From the NCBI RefSeq assembly GCF_014145665.1, contig NZ_JACHTD010000012.1:1-64000 (forward strand): a stretch of DNA of 64,000 nt. Reading direction: 5' to 3'. Shown one piece after another: positions 24,716 to 32,842 of the stretch. This DNA is from Myroides sp. NP-2. GTDB taxonomy: Bacteria > Bacteroidota > Bacteroidia > Flavobacteriales > Flavobacteriaceae. The translations under genes and the position numbers were made by a program. Each line of letters opens with the position of its first letter. Position 1 is the first letter of the stretch. The notes below the pieces were generated by a model. It had not been told where the DNA came from, made no database searches, and saw only the letters and a program-made list of their open reading frames with translations.

Positions 24716-26059
24716 ATGGATGATAATCTAAAGTTGACACCAGCAGATAAGTGGATTGTTGCACCTGTAAATAAATTTATGCAAAAGTCTACATCTGGAG
24801 GGATAATATTATTTATTGCTGCCTTGATTGCCATTTTTATGGCGAATTCTGCTTGGGCAGATCAATACACTGCTTTTTGGGAAGAAAATCACATTGCCTT
24901 TTCCTTTAATGAATTTTCGTTAAATCACTCATTGAAACATTGGGTAAACGATGGATTAATGGCTATTTTCTTCTTTGTTGTTGGTTTAGAATTAAAAAGG
25001 GAATTAACCACAGGAGAATTGTCTTCACCCAAAAAAGCAATGCTACCGATTATTGCGGCGATTGGAGGTATGGTTGTTCCAGCTTCTATTTACGCTATTT
25101 TTAATGCGGGAACAGATGCTGCGCATGGATGGGGAATTCCAATGGCAACGGATATTGCGTTTGCTTTGGGGGTATTGTATTTACTAGGCGACAAAGTACC
25201 AACATCCTTGAAGGTGTTTTTAACTGCTTTGGCAATTGCGGATGATTTAGGCGCCGTAATGGTTATTGCTATTTTTTATACGGAACAGTTGTCGTTGATT
25301 AATTTAGGCATAGGGTTGGGCTTTTTCGGGTTGTTGATTATTAGTAACTTAATTGGAATTCGAAATACACTTTACTACGCTATTATTGGAATTGGGGGGA
25401 TTTGGTTGGCATTTATGTTATCCGGTGTTCACGCGACAATTGCGGCAGTTTTAGCAGCATTTGCTATTCCGTCTACTGCAAAAATTCACGAGCCATTTTT
25501 CCGCAAGAAACTTGATCAACTTAGAAACAGATTTAACAGCATTGATCCTAATGACAAGATACCCAACCTAACAGGGGAGCAGATGGATTGTGTTGAGGAG
25601 ATCAAAGATTTGGCTAAAAACAGCTTGCCACCTGCGATTCGCTTGGAGCACAGCATGCACAATTTCGTTGCTTTCTTCGTTATGCCTGTGTTTGCTTTAG
25701 CTAATGCTGCGATTCCAGTTAACATGAGTGAAGGCGAAGGTTTAAGTGCAGTAACATTAGGAGTAGCTTTGGGTTTACTCGTTGGAAAAGTGCTTGGTGT
25801 TTTCGGTCTTACGGCTTTGGTTATTAAGTCGGGCCTTGCTAAAATGCCTGAGGGAATGACATACAAAAACCTATTCGGATTGGGGTTATTAGCCGCTATT
25901 GGATTTACCATGTCTTTATTCGTAACAGAATTAGCTTTTGATATTAACATACATCCGGAGTTTCCAGGTCAAGCGAAATTGGGGATTCTAATTGCTTCTG
26001 GTTTAGGAGGATTATTGGGATTCATCGTCTTGAGTTTGGTTGGGAAACCCAAGAAGTAA
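24716..26059 (+). CDS. nhaA: Na+/H+ antiporter NhaA
   Basis: A 447-residue inner-membrane antiporter with about 12 helices that exports Na+ in exchange for H+. Conserved parts include 'WVNDGLMAIFFFVVGLELKRE', 'GWGIPMATDIAFALG' and 'TALAIADDLGAVMVIAIFY', the last with the paired ion-binding aspartates (ADD). A cytoplasmic loop insert of about 40 residues ('IPNLTGEQMDCVEEIKDLAK') precedes the second half. Start set at ATG 24716; the upstream in-frame codon at 24683 overlaps the promoter. Confidence 0.96.
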   Translation: MDDNLKLTPADKWIVAPVNKFMQKSTSGGIILFIAALIAIFMANSAWADQYTAFWEENHIAFSFNEFSLNHSLKHWVNDGLMAIFFFVVGLELKRELTTGELSSPKKAMLPIIAAIGGMVVPASIYAIFNAGTDAAHGWGIPMATDIAFALGVLYLLGDKVPTSLKVFLTALAIADDLGAVMVIAIFYTEQLSLINLGIGLGFFGLLIISNLIGIRNTLYYAIIGIGGIWLAFMLSGVHATIAAVLAAFAIPSTAKIHEPFFRKKLDQLRNRFNSIDPNDKIPNLTGEQMDCVEEIKDLAKNSLPPAIRLEHSMHNFVAFFVMPVFALANAAIPVNMSEGEGLSAVTLGVALGLLVGKVLGVFGLTALVIKSGLAKMPEGMTYKNLFGLGLLAAIGFTMSLFVTELAFDINIHPEFPGQAKLGILIASGLGGLLGFIVLSLVGKPKK

Positions 26060-26067
26060 AAGCATAT

Positions 26068-26119
26068 ACACAATAAAAAAGCCGAATATAACGCGTTATA
26101 TTCGGCTTTTTTATTGTGT
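26068..26119. terminator. Bidirectional terminator between nhaA and helicase
   Basis: A 52-nt, nearly uninterrupted inverted repeat (25-bp arms around GC) with A and T runs on both sides; shared by the two convergent genes. Confidence 0.92.
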
Positions 26120-26122
26120 ACC

Positions 26123-27472
26123 TTAGTCTTTCTTTTTCTTTGCCGCTCGTTTGGCTTCAACCGCGCGATTTCTTGGCTTTGTTTTTCTTGGTTTTCGCTT
26201 GCCAGGTCCACCCAAGTTAACTTTGGTATTCTTTTCTTTTTTGGCGTGAAAAGCAGCTCCTTTTTCTAATGGCTTTTTCACTTTAACCAATTGCTTGGCT
26301 TTGAGTTTTGATTTTTCAAACTCCATTAGTTTGTCAGAAATCTCAACGGTAGCAGGAATTTCCATAGGGCGTAATTCCTTTTCCATCAATTCTTCTGCTT
26401 CCAGAAGCATTTCCTCTTCTTTGGGGTCAACAAAAGAAATAGCAATCCCCGTTTTATCTGCACGTCCTGTACGACCAATACGGTGAATGTATTGTTCCGG
26501 AGAATCGGTAAACTGTAAATTGATGACATGGCTAATATCAGAGATATCCAATCCACGCGCCATAATATCAGTAGTCAATAAACCTCTTAGAACATTGGCT
26601 TGAAATTCAGCCATAGAACGCAAACGGAAGTTTTGAGATTTATTTGAGTGAATAACTGTAAACTCCTCTGGGAATGCCTCTTCTAATTGTTCCATCACAA
26701 TATCAGCTAAACGCTTACTGTTGATGAAAATAAGTACGCGATTGAATTCCTCTTTGTTTTGTAACAAGTCCATCAATAGGTTCATCTTCGTATAGAAGTT
26801 GGGCACGAGATATACTTGTTGATCGATTTTTTCCAAAGGCGTTCCAGAAGCGGCAAGTGATACTTCTTCTGGGAAATCAAAAAAGTCTTCCAACACTTCA
26901 TCTACTTCTTCTGTCATGGTAGCAGAAAACAAAATATTTTGTCTTTTGCTTCTCATCATGGCTAAGATTGAAGTTAACTGTGTTCTAAAACCTAAGTTTA
27001 GTATTTCGTCAAATTCGTCAATAACTAGTTTTTGTAGGTTGTCAAAGCGCAACACACCATCCAGTGCTAAGTCCATCATACGACCAGGTGTTCCCACTAA
27101 AATATCGACACCGTCGTAAACTGCTTTGCGTTGTGTGTTGATATTGGTTCCACCATAAACACCTAACGAGCGAATTGACATGTATTGTGTTAGTTTATTC
27201 ACTTCATCAACAACCTGAACAACCAATTCGCGTGTTGGTACAATAATAACAACACGAGGTGTATCCACTTGGGCAAATTTCCACTGTTTTAAAATGGGAA
27301 GTAAATAAGCATATGTTTTACCTGTACCTGTTTGTGCAATTCCCATCACATCTCTTCCAGATAAAATAACGGGAAATGATTTGGATTGAATTGGTGTAGG
27401 TGTAGTAATTTGAAGCTCATCTAGGGCTTTTTGTAAAGCTTTCGGTAGATTAAATTGCTCGAAAGTATGCAT
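26123..27472 (-). CDS. DEAD-box-like RNA helicase with DEFD motif
   Basis: A 449-residue two-domain helicase. Motifs: 'TTPTPIQSKSFPV' (Q), 'GIAQTGTGKTYAYLL' (I), 'PTRELVVQV' (Ia), 'GTPGRMMDL' (Ib), SAT (III), 'ARGLDISDI' (V) and 'HRIGRTGRA' (VI). Motif II reads DEFD (LVIDEFDEIL) instead of DEAD; the acidic residues that hold Mg-ATP are kept. The basic tail ends in 'KPRNRAVEAKRAAKKKKD'. It probably remodels RNA. A -7 element TATCTTTG (minus strand 27490-27497) is 17 nt upstream. Confidence 0.93.
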   Translation of the reverse strand: MHTFEQFNLPKALQKALDELQITTPTPIQSKSFPVILSGRDVMGIAQTGTGKTYAYLLPILKQWKFAQVDTPRVVIIVPTRELVVQVVDEVNKLTQYMSIRSLGVYGGTNINTQRKAVYDGVDILVGTPGRMMDLALDGVLRFDNLQKLVIDEFDEILNLGFRTQLTSILAMMRSKRQNILFSATMTEEVDEVLEDFFDFPEEVSLAASGTPLEKIDQQVYLVPNFYTKMNLLMDLLQNKEEFNRVLIFINSKRLADIVMEQLEEAFPEEFTVIHSNKSQNFRLRSMAEFQANVLRGLLTTDIMARGLDISDISHVINLQFTDSPEQYIHRIGRTGRADKTGIAISFVDPKEEEMLLEAEELMEKELRPMEIPATVEISDKLMEFEKSKLKAKQLVKVKKPLEKGAAFHAKKEKNTKVNLGGPGKRKPRKTKPRNRAVEAKRAAKKKKD

Positions 27473-27489
27473 AAAATATCTTATTTGGA

Positions 27490-27497
27490 CAAAGATA
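27490..27497 (-). promoter_or_regulatory. -7 promoter element of the DEFD helicase
   Basis: TATCTTTG on the minus strand matches TAnnTTTG, 17 nt before the start codon. Confidence 0.5.
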
Positions 27498-27555
27498 CGT
27501 TTTTTTACGCACGTAGTAGATATTGTAAGTAAATTGAATAAAAGGGATGGATCTA

Positions 27556-28320
27556 CTAAAGGATTTTTTTGATTACGCGTAGTTTATGGGTGTGTTTTCC
27601 TGAGTCTACATTGTAGATACCCAAATGATCCAAACGATCAATACGCACTTTGCCATGTGCGTGAATAATGTAGTTATTATCCATTATAATTCCTACGTGA
27701 ATAATATTGCCTTCGGCATTGTCAAAAAAGGCTAAATCGCCTGCTTCACTTTCTTCAATAAAGCTCAATGCTTCACCAACGGTAGCTTGTTGAGAGGCGT
27801 CTCGTGGAATCACATGTCCATTAATTTTGTATACCATTTGTGTAAATCCAGAACAATCAATACCAAAAGGTGTTTTTCCACCCCAAAGATAAGGGGCGTT
27901 CAAATACATAAATGCAGTTTTTACAAATTGACTTTTGGTGAATGTACCTGTTATGGAACGCCCTTCGAATGCGAATTTCATCGGATTGGTTGCGGCGTGT
28001 TTGAGTACGTTGAGGTTGCTCCCTAGCGGAATAGACATCAACTGGTTGTCTGCAGAATGTAGAAATTCTACAAAATCTCCTGCGTAAATAGGGGCTGTTT
28101 GATTAAGGGTTTCAAATTCATTTCTGTCGATGCATTGAAACTGTTTATTATCTACCCATCCTTGGTATTGATCAAAAGCCAATTCAATTTTAGACCATTT
28201 TTCTGTTTGTTCGAGTACTGTAAACAATTCTCCGAATAGCAATTGAGAAACCAATTCGCTTTTATCGCTTGGTTCTGCGCGTAGGGGAACAATCGAAAGA
28301 TTACAATAGGCAAACGTCAT
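27556..28320 (-). CDS. C40 family (NlpC/P60) peptidase
   Basis: A 254-residue cysteine peptidase that would cut peptidoglycan stem peptides (gamma-D-Glu to diamino acid type). The N-terminal half has bacterial SH3-like segments ('IVPLRAEPSDKSELVSQLLFGE'). The C-terminal catalytic domain starts near residue 130 with Cys156 in 'PFGIDCSGFTQMV', His208 in 'NIIHVGIIMD' and His220. No signal peptide is visible, so it may act on recycled muropeptides in the cytoplasm. A -7 element TATTTTTG lies at 28344-28351 on the minus strand. Confidence 0.92.
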   Translation of the reverse strand: MTFAYCNLSIVPLRAEPSDKSELVSQLLFGELFTVLEQTEKWSKIELAFDQYQGWVDNKQFQCIDRNEFETLNQTAPIYAGDFVEFLHSADNQLMSIPLGSNLNVLKHAATNPMKFAFEGRSITGTFTKSQFVKTAFMYLNAPYLWGGKTPFGIDCSGFTQMVYKINGHVIPRDASQQATVGEALSFIEESEAGDLAFFDNAEGNIIHVGIIMDNNYIIHAHGKVRIDRLDHLGIYNVDSGKHTHKLRVIKKIL

Positions 28321-28343
28321 AGTAGGTCTTTTTATTTAGGGTA

Positions 28344-28351
28344 CAAAAATA
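28344..28351 (-). promoter_or_regulatory. -7 promoter element of the C40 peptidase gene
   Basis: TATTTTTG on the minus strand matches TAnnTTTG, 23 nt before the start codon. Confidence 0.5.
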
Positions 28352-28408
28352 AAGATGAGTTTGAAGAAATCAAACCCATCTTTGTATAAATATTAGTGTT
28401 GAGCAAAA

Positions 28409-29587
28409 TTATGCTCTTTCAATCACAATAGCAGAAGCACCACCACCACCATTACAGATAGCAGCTGCACCAATTTTAGCGTTGTTTTGTTCTAATACAT
28501 TTAACAAGGTAACAACGATACGTGCTCCTGAACATCCTAATGGGTGTCCTAAAGCTACAGCACCACCGTTTACGTTGATTTTGTCTGTATTTAAGTCTAA
28601 GATTTTAGCATTAGCTAAACCTACAACAGAGAAAGCCTCGTTGAATTCGAAGAAATCAACATCCGCAAGGGATAAGTTTGCTTTTTTCAAGGCAATTGGC
28701 AACGCTTTTGCAGGCGCAGTTGTGAACCAAATAGGCTCTTGTGCAGCGTCAGCATAACTTCTGATATAGGCTAATGGTTTTAAACCTAAATCTTTCGCTT
28801 TTTCTTCGCTCATTAGTACTACAGCCGCAGCTCCGTCATTGATTGTTGATGCGTTAGCAGCAGTAACCGTTCCTTCTTTTGTAAAAGCAGGACGCAATCC
28901 TGAAATCTTGTCTAATTTTACGTTTGAGTATTCCTCGTCTTTTGAAACGATGATTGGTTCGCCTCTGCGTTGTGGAACCTCTACGGGAACAATTTCCATA
29001 TCAAATTTACCTTCTTCCCAAGCTTTAGCTGAACGCTCGTATGATTGGATGGCGAAAGCATCTTGTTCTTCTCTTGAGATGTTGTGTACTTTTGCTGTAT
29101 TGTCAGCAGCTACACCCATCGCTTGGTTGTCATATGCATCAACAAGACCGTCATTTTGTAATCCATCCACCAAAGTAGTAGGACCAAATTTTTGTCCATT
29201 TCTCATATGTACGTAGTGTGGAATCAAACTCATATTCTCCATACCACCAGCAACAACTACCTCAGCATCTCCAGACATAATTGCTTGTGCTCCTTGCATG
29301 ATCGCTTTCATTCCTGATGCACAAACTTTGTTTACTGTAGTACATGGAACATTACTGCTTAATCCAGCGTAAATAGCTGCTTGACGTGCTGGTGCTTGTC
29401 CAACACCTGCTTGAACAACGTTACCCATTAATACTTCGTCAACTAAATTTACATCTAAATTGATTTTATCAATAGCACCTTTGATCGCAACCGCTCCTAA
29501 TCTTGTTGCAGGAACCGTAGATAGGGATCCTAAGAAGCTACCAATTGGTGTTCTAGCAGCAGATACAATTACTACTCTTTTACTCAT
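28409..29587 (-). CDS. Acetyl-CoA C-acetyltransferase (thiolase)
   Basis: A 392-residue thiolase that condenses or cleaves acyl-CoA at the acetoacetyl-CoA step of fatty acid or ketone body metabolism. It shows nucleophile Cys89 in 'TVNKVCASGMKA', 'NEAFSVVGLANAKIL', the general-base His in 'GGAVALGHPLGCSGARI' and the second Cys in 'AAICNGGGGASAIVIE'. Length and lack of a longer loop fit the biosynthetic type II (AtoB/PhaA) group. A -7 element TATATTTG lies on the minus strand at 29639-29646. Confidence 0.95.
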   Translation of the reverse strand: MSKRVVIVSAARTPIGSFLGSLSTVPATRLGAVAIKGAIDKINLDVNLVDEVLMGNVVQAGVGQAPARQAAIYAGLSSNVPCTTVNKVCASGMKAIMQGAQAIMSGDAEVVVAGGMENMSLIPHYVHMRNGQKFGPTTLVDGLQNDGLVDAYDNQAMGVAADNTAKVHNISREEQDAFAIQSYERSAKAWEEGKFDMEIVPVEVPQRRGEPIIVSKDEEYSNVKLDKISGLRPAFTKEGTVTAANASTINDGAAAVVLMSEEKAKDLGLKPLAYIRSYADAAQEPIWFTTAPAKALPIALKKANLSLADVDFFEFNEAFSVVGLANAKILDLNTDKINVNGGAVALGHPLGCSGARIVVTLLNVLEQNNAKIGAAAICNGGGGASAIVIERA

Positions 29588-29939
29588 AATGTATAGTGTT
29601 TAATAAGTTAGATTTATTTTTGATTCTATAGTTAACGACAAATATACATTATAAATTTATTTGTTAGAATTGTATAGGGAAATAATCCATGATATTAACA
29701 TTAATCTTCCGTAGGACCTTTTATTTGGTGATTTAAAGGAGGCAATCGGGGAATAAAACGATATCTATGAAGAGGAGAGAGTGATAGAATAGGAAATACA
29801 AAGGAAGGATAGGCAGATTATACAGCATAATAGTCCCAGTGTAGCAAAAAAAAACAAAAAAAAATATAAGGTATGTGCTTGATAGATAATTGATTTGTTC
29901 GGGAGGTGTATTTTTTTTAAATTTTTATGTTGGAAATAT
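29588..29939. other. Spacer between thiolase and tRNA genes
   Basis: About 350 nt, purine-rich in the middle (29750-29870). It holds the thiolase -7 element (TATATTTG, minus strand 29639-29646) and no ORF with coding character; I see no known structured RNA. Confidence 0.5.
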
Positions 29940-29970
29940 TTGGAAACAACGAAAACTCGTGCTACTTTTG
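29940..29970 (+). promoter_or_regulatory. Promoter of the tRNA cluster
   Basis: TTG (29940-29942) and TACTTTTG (29963-29970), spaced by 20 nt; the first tRNA starts 37 nt downstream. Confidence 0.65.
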
Positions 29971-30007
29971 CATCCGCATTACAGAAGATAAGTCTTCTTA
30001 AAGCAAC

Positions 30008-30091
30008 GGAGAGGTGCCGGAGTGGTAACGGAGCAGATTGCTAATCTGTCGACTGGTAACGGTCGCCAGGGTTCGAGTCCCTGTCTCTCCG
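30008..30091 (+). tRNA. tRNA-Ser (anticodon GCT)
   Basis: Class II tRNA: acceptor GGAGAGG with TCTCTCC, anticodon stem-loop CAGATTGCTAATCTG (anticodon GCT), a long variable arm (CGACTGGTAACGGTCG) and T-loop GGTTCGAGTCC. Reads AGC/AGU. CCA is not encoded. Confidence 0.95.
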
Positions 30092-30097
30092 CTTCTT

Positions 30098-30175
30098 CGG
30101 GGTGTAGCGTAGCCCGGTCATCGCGCCTGGTTTGGGACCAGGAGGTCGCAGGTTCGAATCCTGCCACCCCGACCA
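30098..30175 (+). tRNA. tRNA-Pro (anticodon TGG)
   Basis: Acceptor CGGGGTG pairs with CACCCCG. The anticodon loop in CCTGGTTTGGGACCAGG gives TGG, and the T-loop is GGTTCGAATCC. The bases after the discriminator read CCA, so the end may be encoded. Confidence 0.95.
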
Positions 30176-30190
30176 CTACAACTAGTGTAG

Positions 30191-30264
30191 GGTCCAATAG
30201 CTCAGCTGGATAGAGCAACTGCCTTCTAAGCAGTAGGTCTCAGGTTCGAATCCTGATTGGATCA
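30191..30264 (+). tRNA. tRNA-Arg (anticodon TCT)
   Basis: Acceptor GGTCCAA pairs with TTGGATC (one G-U pair). D-loop AGCTCAGCTGGATAGAGC, anticodon stem-loop CTGCCTTCTAAGCAG (anticodon TCT) and T-loop GGTTCGAATCC. Reads AGA/AGG. Confidence 0.95.
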
Positions 30265-30266
30265 CG

Positions 30267-30300
30267 AAAAAGTCTTAACGAGAGTTAGGACTTTTTTTGT
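30267..30300 (+). terminator. Terminator of the tRNA cluster
   Basis: Stem AAAAAGTCTTAAC / GTTAGGACTTTTTT (one mismatch) with a T run, directly after tRNA-Arg. Confidence 0.85.
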
Positions 30301-30423
30301 TTTTATGTAAGCCGTGGATTTTATTTGTACTTTTAACTCGTTCGATCCCGTCAACTTCATCTAGTATCGAACGTATAAAATACGTATCTCGACAGGTAGA
30401 TTCGCTTTAAAAGAATTTTATCC

Positions 30424-31260
30424 ATGAATATTATTACCCTTCCTAACGATCTGAATCTTGATGGTATGGCCACCATTCAACTTTTTGATTATCGCAGTTC
30501 CCGAGAAGTAGCTCGACAACAAATCGCGCTCAACCAAAATACATTTAGCTTTTTGCTTGAGGGAACTAAAGAAGTTGTTTTTGAAGATGCACTACAGTCC
30601 ATTGACCCCGCGAAATTCTTACTGATGAAAGCTGGACATTGTTTAATGACAGAACAATTGTCAAAAGCCAATAGCTACCGAAGTGTCTTGTTGTTTTTTT
30701 CCAATGAGATGATTTATAAGTTCATCCAAAAATATGAAGTAGTGCAAAAGAAGCCGAATGACTATAAAACGGCGTATGCTTTCGATTACGATGCCTTTAT
30801 TCGTCGTTTTGTATGCAGTTTACTCGATATTGCTACCTTGTCAAAAGAAATTCAACAGCATTTATTAGCGGTCAAATTAGACGAAATTCTGTGGTATTTG
30901 GTCGAAATAAATGGAAAAGATATGCTCTACTCACTGGTGTATACAACGGATGATAGCGTACAAAAGTTTACCCGCATAATCGAAAGCAATCAGCTGCGTA
31001 AATCGACGCTGAAAGAGCTTGCTTTCTTGTGTAATATGAGTGAGTCAACTTTTAAGCGAATGTTTAAAAAACACTATGGAGAATCGCCTATGCGTTGGTT
31101 TCAAAACAAGCGATTAGAACAGGCACATTATTTATTGACGGTGGAAAAGAAAACGGCTTCGGAAATTTATCTTGAAGTAGGCTATGAAAGTCTATCGAGT
31201 TTTGTTCAAGCCTATCGTGTAAAATATGGACACACGCCCAAACAACATCATAAAATGTGA
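30424..31260 (+). CDS. AraC family transcriptional regulator
   Basis: A 278-residue regulator. The N-terminal half (about 1-170) looks like the cupin-type sensing domain of the ExsA-like group ('EVARQQIALNQNTFSFLLEGTKEVV'). The C-terminal DNA-binding domain holds two helix-turn-helix units: 'TLKELAFLCNMSESTFKRMFKKHYGESPMRWF' and 'ASEIYLEVGYESLSSFVQAYRVKYGHTP'. The PEBP-family gene follows by 86 nt on the same strand and is a possible target. Confidence 0.92.
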   Translation: MNIITLPNDLNLDGMATIQLFDYRSSREVARQQIALNQNTFSFLLEGTKEVVFEDALQSIDPAKFLLMKAGHCLMTEQLSKANSYRSVLLFFSNEMIYKFIQKYEVVQKKPNDYKTAYAFDYDAFIRRFVCSLLDIATLSKEIQQHLLAVKLDEILWYLVEINGKDMLYSLVYTTDDSVQKFTRIIESNQLRKSTLKELAFLCNMSESTFKRMFKKHYGESPMRWFQNKRLEQAHYLLTVEKKTASEIYLEVGYESLSSFVQAYRVKYGHTPKQHHKM

Positions 31261-31315
31261 CCTTTTAGCTACAGTTTTTGAGCCCTTATCTATCTGTCTT
31301 TGATCGATACAAGGC

Positions 31316-31323
31316 TACTTTTG
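31316..31323 (+). promoter_or_regulatory. -7 promoter element of the PEBP gene
   Basis: TACTTTTG matches TAnnTTTG and lies 23 nt before the ATG at 31347. No well-spaced TTG was found, which would suit a promoter that needs an activator. Confidence 0.5.
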
Positions 31324-31346
31324 TTGGAAATAATAATTCAACTAGA

Positions 31347-31895
31347 ATGAAAAAAGCTCAGTTACTTGTACTGCTGTTTTTGACCGTATCAACGGCAGCA
31401 TTTGCACAAAAAACATTTACCTTATCGAGTAAAGATTTAGGAGGAGAAGGAACAAAAACATTGGAATTTAATGGGTTTGGATGTAATGGGAATAACCAAT
31501 CTCCTCAATTGTATTGGGAAAATGCACCGGAGGGAACGCAAAGTTTTGCTATTACTATGTATGATCCAGATGCACCAACAGGAAGTGGATTCTGGCATTG
31601 GGTGGTCTTTGATATTCCATCAACTGTAAGCGAATTAGTCGCTAATGCAGGAAATATTTCCCTTGATCTAGCACCCAAAGGAGCAATTCAGAGTGTGACC
31701 GATTACGGCAGTAGAGGATTCGGAGGACCTTGTCCACCAGAAGGACATGGATTTCATCAATATATTATCACAGTTTACGCCTTAAAGACAACCAAATTGG
31801 GATTAGATGCGCAGGTAAATCCAGCACTTGTTGGGTTTAATCTTTGGAATCAAACGCTTGCAAAAGCTAGTATTGTGGCGTACTATAAACGATAA
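31347..31895 (+). CDS. YbhB/YbcL family PEBP-like protein
   Basis: A 182-residue protein with a signal peptide (1-21, 'FLTVSTAAFAQ'). The mature domain is of the phosphatidylethanolamine-binding type: 'NNQSPQLYWENAPEGTQSFAITMYDPDAPTGSGFWHWVVFDIP' carries the D-P-D-A-P and W-H-W-V motifs, and 'GPCPPEGHGFHQYIITVYAL' forms the conserved anion-binding pocket. Function of bacterial members is unclear. Start set at ATG 31347, since the upstream in-frame start (31278) precedes the -7 element. Confidence 0.93.
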   Translation: MKKAQLLVLLFLTVSTAAFAQKTFTLSSKDLGGEGTKTLEFNGFGCNGNNQSPQLYWENAPEGTQSFAITMYDPDAPTGSGFWHWVVFDIPSTVSELVANAGNISLDLAPKGAIQSVTDYGSRGFGGPCPPEGHGFHQYIITVYALKTTKLGLDAQVNPALVGFNLWNQTLAKASIVAYYKR

Positions 31896-31978
31896 ATCTA
31901 TTTCGTTTTGCAATGAGCGAAGACTTGTTTTGAAGCGGGAAAGTGTATCTCACTAGGATACGTTTAAATGTTTGAATG

Positions 31979-32012
31979 AAAAAAGGTCTTTGGGAAACCA
32001 AAGACCTTTTTT
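31979..32012 (+). terminator. Terminator after the PEBP gene
   Basis: Stem AAAAAAGGTCTTTGG / CCAAAGACCTTTTTT with a four-base loop. The T run follows directly, and the A run on the left lets it act for the opposite strand (CDGSH gene) too. Confidence 0.88.
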
Positions 32013-32090
32013 GTGCTATTTCCTATGCCTTACGCTAGTTCAACGCAAGAGTATTTTTTGTTTTATTGTAGCGAATCTGAAAAGAACAAC

Positions 32091-32315
32091 TTAGACTTTC
32101 TTTGGTGGAAGATCGAAGGCAACTGCTTCGTGTTCAAAATGTCCATTGTGTGCACCATCACAAAACGGTTTGTTTTTAGAAAGGCCACAACGACAAATGG
32201 ATACTACTGTTCTTCCTTGTAATCCGTAGGTATTTCCATTGCGATCTACAATTTCAAAATCCCCTTCGATCTTTACCGATCCGTTATTGTTGATGGTTAG
32301 TTTTGTTTTTGACAT
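32091..32315 (-). CDS. CDGSH iron-sulfur domain protein
   Basis: A 74-residue protein with one CDGSH [2Fe-2S] site: 'CRCGLSKNKPFCDGAH' near residues 41-56 gives the three Cys and one His ligands (C-x-C ... C-x3-H). The N-terminal 'GDFEIVDRNGNTYGLQGRTVVSI' is the beta-rich part common in small bacterial CDGSH proteins. A role in redox or iron-sulfur cluster handling is inferred from the family. Confidence 0.93.
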   Translation of the reverse strand: MSKTKLTINNNGSVKIEGDFEIVDRNGNTYGLQGRTVVSICRCGLSKNKPFCDGAHNGHFEHEAVAFDLPPKKV

Positions 32316-32437
32316 GTCTATTTGAGTTTCGTTATTTTGTACGAAAATAAAATAATAAAATGAGGATGTAGAACCTATGGTTCTATTTAGACAGATTCCT
32401 TTTAATACGTGGTAGGCTTAGTGGTTGTCTTTAGTGT

Positions 32438-32590
32438 CATAGAGGATCTCCTCTATTTATAATAACAGTAGGGTATGCTGATTCTACAGATGCTCTGCAT
32501 CCAAATGTGCTTCCTAAATCTCGATTTGCTTGGGAAGAGGTGATTGCATCGATTGAATCTCTACTAATTTATATGTCAGTCTTATGTTAG
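32438..32590 (+). pseudogene. Nitroreductase C-terminal remnant
   Basis: An open frame without a start codon reads 'PLFIITVGYADSTDAL' and then 'LPKSRFAWEEVIASIE' before a stop. This resembles the C-terminal end of FMN-dependent nitroreductases (P-[LM]-x-x-x-T-[IV]-G-Y-A ... K-S-R-F-x-x-E-E-V). Nothing upstream extends it, so the rest of the gene has been lost. The match is by eye and the family is therefore tentative. Confidence 0.45.
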
Positions 32591-32670
32591 GATAAAAGAG
32601 TCTCAATGGGAATTGAAACTTTGTTATTTGTGGTTCTTCGGCTCTTTTAGATTTATTGCTAGAGAGGGGA

Positions 32671-32841
32671 TTACGTAAAGTAAAATAACTCTAATAATAT
32701 ATAGGTAACTGTAAGGACTAACCCAACAATGTAATATTTATTATTATTTTTAATCCCTGTTTTATTTGATTTAATTAATAAAAATAATATAATTATAGTC
32801 AATAAAATATTTGGTGTGAGTCTTATTAAGTGTGTATTCAT
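32671..32841 (-). CDS. Two-span small membrane protein, possible immunity
   Basis: A 56-residue ORF starting 1 nt after the stop of the 225-residue gene. It has two clear membrane helices (residues 11-23, 'NILLTIIILFLLI', and 37-55, 'YIVGLVLTVTYILLELFYF') joined by a basic loop 'KSNKTGIKNNNKY'. Small two-span proteins encoded right after a membrane-active peptide or toxin are often immunity proteins; this role is inferred only from position. Very AT-rich codon use suggests acquisition. Confidence 0.6.
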   Translation of the reverse strand: MNTHLIRLTPNILLTIIILFLLIKSNKTGIKNNNKYYIVGLVLTVTYILLELFYFT

Positions 32842-32842
32842 T

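Noticed and set aside
29979..30218. ORFs across the tRNA cluster
   Set aside because: They coincide with three tRNA genes and are frame artefacts.
30424..31895. AraC regulator and PEBP gene as a special system
   Set aside because: The pairing is by neighbourhood only; no shared operator was found, so it is kept as ordinary annotation.
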